17,789 nucleotides of DNA from JAQVQN01 sp964557205 (lineage in GTDB: Bacteria; Verrucomicrobiota; Kiritimatiellia; RFP12; UBA1067), in contig CAZKZI010000059.1 in the NCBI GenBank assembly GCA_964557205.1, forward strand, positions 1-17,789, in the 5' to 3' direction. Of the stretch, positions 6,659-14,584 are shown piece after piece. The notes beneath the pieces were generated by a model. That model searched no databases. It worked only from the letters and a program-made list of their open reading frames with translations, and was not told the origin of the DNA. Numbering within the stretch: the stretch's first letter is position 1; each line of letters opens with the position of its first letter. Both the position numbers and the translations under genes were made by a program.

Positions 6659-8647
6659 TCAGAACGACCAGTAGCGGTCGGGGCTGAGAAACAGGTAGCC
6701 GGGCACGCCCAGCGTCTCGACCTTGAAATCCTCGAAGACTCCCGTGCTCGGCCGCGCGAAACGCACTTGCCACAAACCGCCCGGCAGGCCTTGGCCATCA
6801 TCTGCCGTGAAACGTTCAAAAACCGTGATCGTGTCTTTACGCCAAACTTCCTTCCCGTCAGGATCGCAGACCGCCGCACTCACCGCCTCTACGCCGCCGC
6901 CGCCAACCACCCCCACGGCGAAGAGGGCGGTCCCTTGCGGCACGGCAAAAAACAGCGGACCAGCGCAACGGATCAGTGAAGCCGATTTCTTGGAGGCGTC
7001 AATGGCCGCCGGAACATTCGCCGAAAGCAACGCGAACGCATGGCTGCCGACATCTACCTCCAAAGCGTGAAAGCCGTCCTCCGTAGCTTTGAACTTGATC
7101 TCTAGAACCTGCTTGAACCCTTTAAAGGCAGCTTTATGAATCACTTTACCCGAAGGAGATCTGACCAACAGAGGTTTTAACGAAAAACCCGACTTGCCGA
7201 CCTGCGTCTGTTGCCCGGAGAAGCTAACCTCCTGACCGGCTTTGGCAAACAGCAGATAAGTGGCTCTTGTGCGAATTTCAACCGGTGAAAGCTTGCTGAC
7301 ACCTTCGGTTTTGTCTACCATGCGTGCTGTCGCCAAATCGGCCGTGACCCGCGGCACACGCACCTTGAAACGCAACGGGAATTTAGCCGCGGCCCACTCC
7401 GGGGTCAGCTCCACCTCCTGCCGAACGCCGCCGCTGACAATGCTGACCGAGCCGTGTATGCCGGTTATCGGTTCCGACAAAAACGTGAAATCCTGCCAAG
7501 TTATCCATGGACGCTTCACAGGCTGGGAGAAAGTCACCTGATCAAGAAGTATGTTTCCCACAGGTCTTTCATCATCCATATTGTTAGTTAAAAGCATATC
7601 TGAAATATCTGTATTACCGGGTGCGCAGCCAGACACATGGCACTGACTGAATGTAAGCTTCACGCCTGCGGCGGGTTTGCGTCCGACAGCGATCCCCTGC
7701 TTTTGCGAGGATTCGAACCTGCAGCCTTTGAAGGTCATGCTGCCGCGCACGGCATCTTCCTCGCTGTTGCCGGTGATCACGCGCGCCGCGGTGCGGTCGT
7801 TCACCGAACGGGAATTCTCGATCAGAATCGAAACCGGTTCAGAAGCGCGCTTCAGGTTCGGCAGATAGAACTCATAGCCGTCGCCTTGATTGTTCTCAGT
7901 CAGGCAGTTGCGCATCACGCAGTTTTTCAGCCGCTCGTCGGCGTGGTTGGGTTCGAAGTCGATACCGGCCGCAGGCGGTGTGCCGGCCGTGTCGCGCATG
8001 ACCGTGTCCTCTATCAGGAGGTTTTCCGCCGATATCACGCTGATGCCTTGCCGGTAGTTCTTGTCGCAGATCACATCTTTGATATGTACGTCCAAATTAG
8101 TCATCTTGCGCTGAGCCACACCCAGATAGATGCCGTCGCCTCCGCTTTCGGCCAGGGTCAGGCCGTAGACCTTGATGTTGACGCTGCTTTTGATATTGAG
8201 CACATGCCGCCATTCGGCCTTGACGTAAGGCGGTGCGTCATAATCCGCTCGACGCATGCGCAACGTCGCACCCGGACCACGCAGGGTCACATTGGTGACG
8301 CATACCAGCGAAAACAACGAGTCAGCCTGGCCGATGAAGGAGCCTTTGAGCGCCAGCACTTCAGATCCGCTTTCAAAAAAGATTTCCTGGTCGCTGACGC
8401 AACGCAGCGGCGCGGTGATCCAGGGGCTGCCCATGTTATCTACGATCAGCCGCGGCACGCCTGAATTGATGGCCGCCTGCAAGACGCTTGTGGAGTCCTC
8501 CTGCTCAAAGCCCCACCAAGAGGCGCGCGCCTCTTGGAGCTTGCCTGCCGCCACCTGCGCCACCTTGCCGGGATCGGCGGCAACCGCGACCGTAGCCGTC
8601 AAAAAAACTACCGGGATTAACCGTTTTATCGTATATGGATTTATCAT
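6659..8647 (-). CDS. Secreted right-handed beta-helix protein
   Basis: 662 residues. Signal peptide at about 1-23 with cleavage near AVA-AD. Residues from about 60 to 370 show the short regular strands of a parallel beta-helix: repeated turns such as VTNVTLRGPGATLRMRR, NIKVYGLTLAESGGDGIYLG, NLLIEDTVMRDTAG, CVMRNCLTENNQGDGYEF and MTFKGCRFESSQKQGIAVG. This fold is shared by pectinase-like glycoside hydrolases and polysaccharide lyases, and the Asp/Gly-rich turn GGDGIYLG is typical. Residues from about 400 on look like one or two beta-sandwich domains. I cannot point to catalytic residues, so polysaccharide binding or cleavage is inference. The start has GGAG eight bases upstream. It is a single gene divergent from the zinc-ribbon-like gene; its relation to the efflux operon downstream is probably only positional. 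Confidence 0.8.
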   Translation of the reverse strand: MINPYTIKRLIPVVFLTATVAVAADPGKVAQVAAGKLQEARASWWGFEQEDSTSVLQAAINSGVPRLIVDNMGSPWITAPLRCVSDQEIFFESGSEVLALKGSFIGQADSLFSLVCVTNVTLRGPGATLRMRRADYDAPPYVKAEWRHVLNIKSSVNIKVYGLTLAESGGDGIYLGVAQRKMTNLDVHIKDVICDKNYRQGISVISAENLLIEDTVMRDTAGTPPAAGIDFEPNHADERLKNCVMRNCLTENNQGDGYEFYLPNLKRASEPVSILIENSRSVNDRTAARVITGNSEEDAVRGSMTFKGCRFESSQKQGIAVGRKPAAGVKLTFSQCHVSGCAPGNTDISDMLLTNNMDDERPVGNILLDQVTFSQPVKRPWITWQDFTFLSEPITGIHGSVSIVSGGVRQEVELTPEWAAAKFPLRFKVRVPRVTADLATARMVDKTEGVSKLSPVEIRTRATYLLFAKAGQEVSFSGQQTQVGKSGFSLKPLLVRSPSGKVIHKAAFKGFKQVLEIKFKATEDGFHALEVDVGSHAFALLSANVPAAIDASKKSASLIRCAGPLFFAVPQGTALFAVGVVGGGGVEAVSAAVCDPDGKEVWRKDTITVFERFTADDGQGLPGGLWQVRFARPSTGVFEDFKVETLGVPGYLFLSPDRYWSF

Positions 8648-8779
8648 AACTCACTCTCCAAAATTGAAATAGCCCTCTTTGAATACAGGTTGATTAGATT
8701 ATCAGTTGTGCCGTCTCGCGTCCAGACACACTAGCGAAGCTGCGCCTCAAACCGACAAGTGACGTGCAGCGTGTTATTC

Positions 8780-8945
8780 CTGTTTGATTTTTCCCCGCGA
8801 ATCTCCGCGAATGAGAGGTTGGTTTGAATTTCCTTTTACCAGCGGGCACAGTTCTCATTTTTTAGCGATTAGCGACGGACGCAGTCCGGTAAAAATGAGA
8901 GCTGTGCCTATTCGCGAAGATTAGCGGGAAAAAATCCAGAAACAG
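8780..8945. repeat. Large nested inverted repeat (palindromic or MITE-like element)
   Basis: Outer arms 8786-8812 and 8910-8936 are complementary at 24 of 27 positions; beyond them CTGTTT (8780-8785) matches AAACAG (8940-8945). Inner arms 8845-8862 and 8891-8908 match at 17 of 18. At the centre CGGAC-GCA-GTCCG (8876-8888) is a perfect small hairpin. Arm differences are mostly C/T, as expected for an old foldback with a G.U-tolerant RNA. No transposase gene is inside. CGCGAAT/CGCTAAT words recur in both arms. Confidence 0.8.
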
Positions 8946-8961
8946 ATATTTTCGCCAAACC

Positions 8962-8992
8962 TTGTTACAAAATTTGACTCTTTTGCTATACT
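8962..8992 (+). promoter_or_regulatory. Candidate extended -10 promoter of the zinc-ribbon-like gene
   Basis: TTGTTA (8962-8967), 19-bp spacer, then TATACT (8987-8992) preceded by TGC. The ATG at 9000 is seven bases after the -10, just where transcription should begin, and no Shine-Dalgarno is present. A leaderless transcript is likely if this promoter is used. Confidence 0.5.
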
Positions 8993-8999
8993 TTCAAGC

Positions 9000-9512
9000 A
9001 TGGCTCAAGAATGGAACATACGCCCTCGAGGGCATGTTTGCAGCATCTGCCTGCAGCCGTTGGAGGACAAGAAGCCTTGTGTATCGGCCTTGCGGGAGAA
9101 TGCTGACGCTTACGAACGTCTGGATTGCCACCCGGCTTGCTGGAAAGACACGGCGCGCGACTGGCAGCCGTTCAGCGTCTGGGAGGGCGAATACGAGGCG
9201 CCCGCGCCTGTCGAGGACAGACACGAGCCGCTCCGTAAAGAAACAGCCGAAAGTCTGTTGCGCCGCCTGATCACGCTCGAAGACCCGGCCATGCAGAATG
9301 TGATGTATGTGCTGGCGGTCATGCTCGAGCGCGGCAGGCAACTTGTGGAGCGCGACGCCAAACCGCACGAGAGCGGCGGCATACTGCGCGTTTATGAACA
9401 CAAGAAGAGTGGCGACACCTTCGTGGTGCTTGACCCGCGCCTGCGGCTGGATCAGCTTGGCGAGGTTCAGCAGCAGGTGGTGGCTCTGCTCAGCGGAACA
9501 CATGCACTTTGA
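9000..9512 (+). CDS. Small zinc-ribbon-like protein of unknown function
   Basis: 170 residues. The N terminus has paired cysteines C14-x2-C17, then C27, C43-H-x2-C47, arranged like a zinc ribbon or treble-clef knuckle. The middle (about 80-115) is a helical LLRRLITLEDPAMQNVMYVL segment, and the C terminus carries VYEHKKSGDTFVVLDPRLRL followed by a short helix. I recall similar small proteins, Cys motif plus the LED-x-N-x-xYVLALMLER helix plus a VxDPxL tail, in planctomycete and verrucomicrobial genomes, always without a known role. A nucleic-acid- or protein-binding function is a guess. It starts without a Shine-Dalgarno, right behind a promoter-like -10. Its last 11 bases overlap the deacylase start in another frame, so the two are translationally linked. 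Confidence 0.75.
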   Translation: MAQEWNIRPRGHVCSICLQPLEDKKPCVSALRENADAYERLDCHPACWKDTARDWQPFSVWEGEYEAPAPVEDRHEPLRKETAESLLRRLITLEDPAMQNVMYVLAVMLERGRQLVERDAKPHESGGILRVYEHKKSGDTFVVLDPRLRLDQLGEVQQQVVALLSGTHAL

Positions 9513-11115
9513 CCTGATCATACGCGGTGGAACGGTTGTGGACGGTACGGGCGCGGCGGCGTGGATCGCCGATGTCGCTGTGACCGGCGAACACATAGCG
9601 GCGGTCGGCGATCTTGCGGCGGCCACGTCCGGATGTGTGATCGATGCGGCGGGCTGTGTCGTGGCGCCGGGATTCATAGATGTCCACGCGCACTCCGACG
9701 CATATCTTCTGATAGAGCCCGACGCGCCCAGCAAACTGACGCAAGGCGTGACGACCGAGGTCAACGGCCAGTGCGGCGGTTCGGCTGTGCCGCGGCTGGG
9801 AAAAGCACGGCTGTCTTCTGACTGGGCGTCACAAAAATATCCCGCTCGCACAAAGGGGTGTGCGAGCGAAGACTCCGGTCCGACCTGGAATACGGTCGCC
9901 AGTTACCGCGCGTTGTTCGAAGCGGTGCAACCGGCGATCAACACCATCCAGTTCATTGGACACAATACTCTGCGCTCCGGTGTCATGGGCTACGCGCCGC
10001 GCAAGGCCTTGCCTGAAGAACAACGCGAGATGATCCGCAACCTCGAACAGGCGCTGGATGAAGGCGGATGGGGTCTTTCCACCGGCTTGCTCTATCAACC
10101 CGGCAAATACGCTGACGGGGAAGAGGTGCTGGCATTGGCCAAAACCGCCGCCGCCCGAAACGCCATGTACGCCACGCACATGCGCAGCGAAGGCGACCGC
10201 CTGCTGGAATCCGTGGCGGAAGTGTTAGACCTAGTCCGCGCCACCGGCATCCGCGCCCAGATATCGCACCTCAAGATCTCCGGTCCGGCGAACTGGCACA
10301 AGATCGACCGCCTGCTGGAAACCATCGCACAAGCCCGCGACAATGGCGCGCGGGTACACTCCGACCGCTATCCCTATACAGCTTCCTCCACCGAACTTGA
10401 TATCGTGTTGCCGGAATGGGCCTCGGTCGGCGGCAATGCCGCGATCCTGGCGAATCTCGCCGACCCGGCAAAACGTGCCCGCGTCGAGGCTGAACTGGAC
10501 GCAGGCGGACGTGACTGGTCGGCTGTGATGATCGGCGGCGGCTGGAGTGATGAGACCCGGCGCTTCAGCGGGCGGACCGTGGCGGACACCGCCGCCGCGC
10601 TGGGGCTGACACCGGGACAGGCGGTCTGCCGCTTCATCGCGCAAGATGAGGCTCGCACAAGCGCGTTCTTTTTCGGAATGTGCGAGGATAACCTGCGGCG
10701 CATCTACTCGCAGCCGTGGGTGATGCCCGGCAGCGACGCATCGCTACGTGCGCCGTGGGGTCCGCTGGGCAAAGACCATCCGCACCCGCGCGCCTACGGC
10801 ACGATGCCGCGTTACTTGCGCCTGATGACCGGCCGTATCAAGGGGAGCGCGCGAATTTGCGGAGTGGAAGAAGCTGTGCGTCGCATGACCTCCTTGCCTG
10901 CCGCCGCGTTCGGCATCCGCGATCGCGGCACGCTGCGGCCCGGGGCTTTCGCGGATATCACGGTCTTCAATGAAACCGAGCTGGAGGACATTGCCACTTA
11001 TGCCGCGCCGCACAGCTTCTGCCGCGGTGTGCGGCAGGTGATTGTCAACGGCGCGCTGGCGTTCGACAACGGACTTTTCACAGGCAATCGCCGAGGGCGT
11101 TTTCTGGAAAGGTGA
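9502..11115 (+). CDS. N-acyl-D-amino-acid deacylase (D-aminoacylase family amidohydrolase)
   Basis: Zinc hydrolase that would release D-amino acids from N-acyl-D-amino acids or related compounds. 537 residues from ATG 9502; the reading frame is open further upstream, but the family N terminus MHFDLIIRGGTVVDGTG begins here. Motifs: H62-A-H64-S-D metal pair, TTEVNGQCG with Cys91 (a metal ligand in characterised D-aminoacylases), H226 in YATHMRSEGD, H256 in SHLKISG, HSDRYPYTASS near 286-296, MPGSDAS with D412 (catalytic Asp; Ala instead of the usual Gly follows), and HPHPRAYGTMPRYL at 427-439. RPGAFADITVFN is the usual C-terminal sandwich strand. Residues about 104-124, between the Cys motif and TWNTV, are encoded by a palindromic element and look inserted. 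The ribosome site is weak; coupling to the overlapping upstream gene is likely. Exact substrate is unknown. Confidence 0.9.
   Translation: MHFDLIIRGGTVVDGTGAAAWIADVAVTGEHIAAVGDLAAATSGCVIDAAGCVVAPGFIDVHAHSDAYLLIEPDAPSKLTQGVTTEVNGQCGGSAVPRLGKARLSSDWASQKYPARTKGCASEDSGPTWNTVASYRALFEAVQPAINTIQFIGHNTLRSGVMGYAPRKALPEEQREMIRNLEQALDEGGWGLSTGLLYQPGKYADGEEVLALAKTAAARNAMYATHMRSEGDRLLESVAEVLDLVRATGIRAQISHLKISGPANWHKIDRLLETIAQARDNGARVHSDRYPYTASSTELDIVLPEWASVGGNAAILANLADPAKRARVEAELDAGGRDWSAVMIGGGWSDETRRFSGRTVADTAAALGLTPGQAVCRFIAQDEARTSAFFFGMCEDNLRRIYSQPWVMPGSDASLRAPWGPLGKDHPHPRAYGTMPRYLRLMTGRIKGSARICGVEEAVRRMTSLPAAAFGIRDRGTLRPGAFADITVFNETELEDIATYAAPHSFCRGVRQVIVNGALAFDNGLFTGNRRGRFLER
9813..9873. repeat. In-frame palindromic element inside the deacylase gene
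   Basis: Perfect 9-bp arms CGCTCGCAC (9843-9851) and GTGCGAGCG (9860-9868) with an 8-nt loop, flanked by outer arms GTCTTC (9813-9818) and GAAGAC (9868-9873). It codes for residues about 104-124, roughly SSDWASQKYPARTKGCASED, a stretch I do not expect in this family. The frame is intact. Confidence 0.55.
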
Positions 11116-11147
11116 CACTGCCCACCGGTAATCCCCCCGCATCTTGC

Positions 11148-11165
11148 TTGCCCGCGAATGGGCAA
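11148..11165. terminator. Hairpin between convergent genes, possible bidirectional terminator
   Basis: TTGCCC (11148-11153), loop GCGAAT, GGGCAA (11160-11165), in the 65-bp gap between the deacylase stop and the stop of the opposite gene. Position is right for a shared terminator, but only a weak T-rich stretch (CGCTTTTC at about 11175-11182) follows. Its arms equal those of the hairpin at 4689-4708, so it may instead be a repeat. Confidence 0.4.
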
Positions 11166-11180
11166 TCTCCTGCTCGCTTT

Positions 11181-11618
11181 TCAACCATCGATCTTCCTGC
11201 GGAACAGCGTGTAGTGCCGTTTGATACGCTCAACGTACTCCGGCGACGCAAGCAACGCACCCTTGGTAAGTTCAAGCAGGGCGGGTGCCAGCGCCGACTG
11301 CTTGTTCATCGGCGCGAGAGCGGGTCCCTTCATCATTTTTGCGTCTTTCTCAGTTTTCGGATAGCGGCCCCACTTGCAGTAGAACGCAAGGGTCTCCCAT
11401 CCCCAGCAGATCACAGCTAGCACTGCGGCGGGGTTGCTTGCGGCAATGACCTGGAAATACACGCGCCGACAATCGCAGTTCATGTCGCCGCAATACATTT
11501 CCAAAAAAGCGTAATCATCCGGCGGCAGGTCATAGCCGGAGTCATCCGGCAGCGTAATGCTCCTGGTTTCGCGAAACGCGACTTCCGGGCAAATCTCATG
11601 AAACATCAGAAACGACAC
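11181..11618 (-). CDS. Small conserved-looking protein with a CDCRR motif, unknown function
   Basis: 145 residues. The N-terminal half has EMYCGDMNCDCRRVYFQV at about 40-57, with C43, C48 and C50 as a possible metal site or disulphide, followed by a beta-rich segment ending in WGWETLAFYCKWG. The C-terminal part is helical (ALAPALLELTKGALLASPEY) and basic at the end. I recall uncharacterised proteins with a similar YCxxxxCDCRR signature, but know no function. The start is GTG at 11618: the perfect Shine-Dalgarno AAGGAGGT ends three bases before it, whereas the next in-frame ATG is 12 bases further on. A consensus -10 (TATAAT) lies about 33 bases upstream, so it is probably monocistronic, although it follows the res gene on the same strand. 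Confidence 0.75.
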   Translation of the reverse strand: MSFLMFHEICPEVAFRETRSITLPDDSGYDLPPDDYAFLEMYCGDMNCDCRRVYFQVIAASNPAAVLAVICWGWETLAFYCKWGRYPKTEKDAKMMKGPALAPMNKQSALAPALLELTKGALLASPEYVERIKRHYTLFRRKIDG

Positions 11619-11628
11619 GGGACCTCCT
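11619..11628 (-). promoter_or_regulatory. Perfect Shine-Dalgarno deciding a GTG start
   Basis: Minus-strand AAGGAGGT, CCC, GTG. The match to the anti-Shine-Dalgarno is complete, with short spacing, and favours GTG 11618 over the in-frame ATG at 11606. Confidence 0.7.
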
Positions 11629-11650
11629 TCAACGGCGGGTTAATCCAAAT

Positions 11651-11681
11651 ATTATACACGCAGGCATCGCCAACCTCTCAA
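11651..11681 (-). promoter_or_regulatory. Candidate promoter for the CDCRR-motif gene
   Basis: On the minus strand TTGAGA (11681-11676), 19-bp spacer, TATAAT (11656-11651), a perfect -10. Transcription would start near 11644, giving a leader of about 25 bases that includes the Shine-Dalgarno. Confidence 0.5.
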
Positions 11682-11734
11682 ACAAATTCGTGCACACACA
11701 CACCCATTTTTAAACTTCTCCATTCCTGACCCGC

Positions 11735-14584
11735 TTATGCGCCCTGACACGGCATCAGGATGTCCAAGATCTCACCGGGTGCCTTTGCCACCGCCCAGCG
11801 CCAGCGTCCGAATCCCCCGTGCGCGTTTACCGCCTGCGTCCACTCGTCCAGATAGCGCCGTTTGACCTTGTCCTGCTCCGTGTCTTGCCCCTTGGTCTCT
11901 AGAACCAGATGATCGCCGTTCTTCAGTCGCACCAGAAAATCGGGCCGGTATTTGCGCACCACGCCGCGATAGACGTAGAGCACTTCGAAGCCGATGTGGT
12001 CATTTTTGACCCAGGCTTCCACGTAGTCGCTGTCGTCTAGTGCAAAGGCGTCCGAGGCCTCCCAGGTGCTGTCATACACACAGGCATTGATGTGCGACTT
12101 GCGCGTCCGCTCGCAGGGCTTGCCGGTGTACCAGGTGCGCATTTCACCCGTGGAGCGGATCGGATGGTCGCTGTCGAATATGGGGGCTAGCCTCTCGGTG
12201 TTCTCCTGCCGCACCGCTTCCCATACATGTTGCACCACCCGCGACATGTTGAGCGTGATGATCAATCTTCGACGCAACTCGTCCTGATAGAACAGTGGCG
12301 GGGAAATGTCGATCCGGTCCGCTTGGATGAACTGCTCCACGATGCGCACCAACTGCGCCAGCAACACCTCGCGACTGCCCTGCCGGGTGTTCTTCATCTG
12401 GTCGAATACGTCTCGCGCCGTCTCGAAGACGATGCGCTGGGTGCGAAACTCACGCGCCAAGCGTTCCAATTCGATCCGGTTAATTTGGGTCACGTCCGGC
12501 TTGCCTTCGAGAACGGGCGCGAGTTCCGCGACCTGTGCGGTATGTCCCGCATCCAGTTCCAGCCTCCGCGTCTTCGACCAATCCAGCGTCAGGAAAGGGA
12601 CAAACACGCGCTCGATGCGCACCACGTTGGGCCAGAAAATCTCGAACCCGCTTTTTGCCGGCTCCGGTTCAATAGCCGTTTTGGGTGTTGGTGGTGGCGG
12701 TGGACCGTCCTGGCTCCCCTCATGCGGCAGAAAGGTGAAGGGTATGCCAAAGATATTGACGTATTCCGGCTCGAATAGCCCCGTTTCCGGGTTGGTCTCG
12801 TAACTGGTGCGCCGCAGACCGCGCCCCACCACCTGCTCACACAGTAATTGCGACGAAAACGCGCGCAACCCCATAATGTGCGTTACCGTCTTAGCGTCCC
12901 AGCCTTCTGAGAGCATCCCCACGGAAATGACCTTCTGTATGCCCGCACCCGGTTGACCAACCTTACCCACCGTATCCACTGTCCGCCTCAAGAACTCCGC
13001 CTGCTCAGCCTTGGTCAACTTGCGTTTCACCGGTGCGTCGCTCTCTTCGCCGTTGTCGCCGTCTGCCTCCGGCTTTTCCGCAGGCGTGACCGGTTCCTCG
13101 TGTTCTTCCGCTTCTTGCAGCACCTTGGAATCAATGTGCAAAATACGTTCCGGATCGCACAGTTCGTCAATATGGATGCGCCGGGTATCGAAAGCGTGCT
13201 TCACCCGCGCCGCCGTCTCCGTGCGATTGCAGACCGTTATCATGACCGGCGGGATCGGCTGACCCGCTTTCCTCCATGCCTTCCACGCCTCGCGCCAGTC
13301 ATAGCCCAGCAGGTAGTAGGCGTTCACCACCAAGTCAGGCAGCGGCTCTTCCGGCTCTGCCTTGCGGTTCAGGTCGTCCTTCACGTCAGGATCGTTGTAA
13401 ATGTGATACAGACGTGATTTGTAGGTCTTGGCATCCGGCACGGCGTCGTCGCGCACCACCACGCGCGGGGTCTTGACCAGACCCGACTCGATCGCATCAT
13501 TCAACCCGAAATCGCTGACGATCCAGTTGAACAACGCCTCTTCGCTGCTTTTCTTGCCCGATGGCGTAAAGGGCGTAGCGGAAAAGTCGTAGCAGGTCAG
13601 GATTCCCCGCGACTTGTTCAACCGATCCAGACCGCCGATCCAAACCGTCGCCTCCGCCGCGCTGTCCTTCATATCCCGGCTGCGCAGGTACTTGCCCTCC
13701 GCCTCCCAGTTCACGCGCCAGGCGTGGTGCGCCTCGTCATTGATCACCAGAATGTTGCGGGCTGACGCCATTTCTCCGAGCACCTCGCGGGTGTAGGCCT
13801 CATCGCTCTTCGCACCGCGTTTGTCCACGCTGCGCCGCTTGGCGATCTGTTCCTCGCTGTCCCAGGCCAGCGCGTGCCAGTTGCGGATCAGCACCTTGCC
13901 CTGTCGTAATTTGTCAAACAGAGCCGATGGCACGATATCGAACTCTTCGTAATAGTTCCCTGTCCCCGCCGGTTCCAGTACCGCCAATCGGCTCCTCACC
14001 GTCAGTCCCGGCGCCATTACCAGCACGTTTTTCGCGAACCGGGCGTCTTGCGGATAGGCCACCTTGTTCAGAATATGCCAGGCGATGGCCATGGCCATGA
14101 CAACGGTCTTGCCCGAGCCCGTCGCCATCTTGCAGCACTGCCGCACAAAGTCCCCGCCGTCACCCGGATTCTCGATCCCCACCCGCTCCGAGGCCGGCCC
14201 CTCGGTCAGCCAAATCAGCGTTTCGATGGCTTCCAACTGACAAAAGAAAAACTGCCGTGTTCCGAACGTCTCCGGGTCGCGCCAATGATCGAGCAGCCGC
14301 TTCGTAATACTCGAAACGCCTGGATACCCCGCTTCGCGCCAAGCCGCGACGCGTGGGCGAATGCGATTCACCAGCGGAATCTCCACAAAAAGTCCTGGAT
14401 CGTCGAACGCTTTGGACTCGCCCGACGCCACAACATATCCCGCCGGACGCCGCCCGTCAGCCAGATCGAACAGCCTCGACTCCCGCTCGTAGCGCCAGTG
14501 CTGCAACGGCTCCTCGTAGGGTGAATTGACAATTAGGCGATCTATGGTTGCCCGGAGTTTACTCGAGGTGGTAGTGCTGTTCAT
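11735..14584 (-). CDS. res: Type III-like restriction endonuclease subunit (Res): SF2 helicase plus PD-(D/E)XK nuclease
   Basis: 949 residues from ATG 14584, which overlaps the stop of the preceding gene as ATGA. Helicase motifs in order: Walker A ATGSGKT (154-160), NDEAHH (DEAH at 283-286), SAT (335-337), SVGMLSEGWD near 554-563 and QVVGRGLRR (584-592). A C-terminal nuclease domain has Y-R-P881-D882 and, 14 residues on, E896-T-K898, the PD-(D/E)XK pattern typical of Res subunits. With the Mod protein it would cut unmodified DNA after ATP-driven movement. Two flexible segments, a Glu-rich one at about 490-520 and a Pro run at about 628-634, separate domains. It resembles the large Res proteins annotated BPTD_3080-type, from memory. 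No good ribosome site precedes the start, so translation is probably coupled. All key residues are present, so it should be active. Confidence 0.93.
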   Translation of the reverse strand: MNSTTTSSKLRATIDRLIVNSPYEEPLQHWRYERESRLFDLADGRRPAGYVVASGESKAFDDPGLFVEIPLVNRIRPRVAAWREAGYPGVSSITKRLLDHWRDPETFGTRQFFFCQLEAIETLIWLTEGPASERVGIENPGDGGDFVRQCCKMATGSGKTVVMAMAIAWHILNKVAYPQDARFAKNVLVMAPGLTVRSRLAVLEPAGTGNYYEEFDIVPSALFDKLRQGKVLIRNWHALAWDSEEQIAKRRSVDKRGAKSDEAYTREVLGEMASARNILVINDEAHHAWRVNWEAEGKYLRSRDMKDSAAEATVWIGGLDRLNKSRGILTCYDFSATPFTPSGKKSSEEALFNWIVSDFGLNDAIESGLVKTPRVVVRDDAVPDAKTYKSRLYHIYNDPDVKDDLNRKAEPEEPLPDLVVNAYYLLGYDWREAWKAWRKAGQPIPPVMITVCNRTETAARVKHAFDTRRIHIDELCDPERILHIDSKVLQEAEEHEEPVTPAEKPEADGDNGEESDAPVKRKLTKAEQAEFLRRTVDTVGKVGQPGAGIQKVISVGMLSEGWDAKTVTHIMGLRAFSSQLLCEQVVGRGLRRTSYETNPETGLFEPEYVNIFGIPFTFLPHEGSQDGPPPPPTPKTAIEPEPAKSGFEIFWPNVVRIERVFVPFLTLDWSKTRRLELDAGHTAQVAELAPVLEGKPDVTQINRIELERLAREFRTQRIVFETARDVFDQMKNTRQGSREVLLAQLVRIVEQFIQADRIDISPPLFYQDELRRRLIITLNMSRVVQHVWEAVRQENTERLAPIFDSDHPIRSTGEMRTWYTGKPCERTRKSHINACVYDSTWEASDAFALDDSDYVEAWVKNDHIGFEVLYVYRGVVRKYRPDFLVRLKNGDHLVLETKGQDTEQDKVKRRYLDEWTQAVNAHGGFGRWRWAVAKAPGEILDILMPCQGA

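Larger units (their letters stand above)
8648..8999. other. Divergent intergenic region, no gene
   Basis: 352 bp between two divergent genes. The half nearest the beta-helix gene (8648-8779) has an AT-rich stretch with a GATAAT-like box on the minus strand but no convincing -35. The middle (8780-8945) is a large nested inverted repeat. The right end carries a promoter-like sequence for the rightward gene. I found no ORF with a ribosome site and no RNA gene. Confidence 0.6.

Noticed and set aside
8974..8992. TTGACT (8974-8979) as -35 for the TATACT box
   Set aside because: Only 7 bp separate the two boxes, far short of the usual 16-18; the extended -10 reading is better.
9307..9501. N-terminal extension of the deacylase
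   Set aside because: The stretch is Cys/Trp/Arg-rich out-of-frame translation of the zinc-ribbon-like gene; the family start motif begins at 9502.
11691..11704. CA-dinucleotide run upstream of the CDCRR-motif gene
   Set aside because: About six units, too short to argue for phase variation, and it lies beyond the likely promoter.
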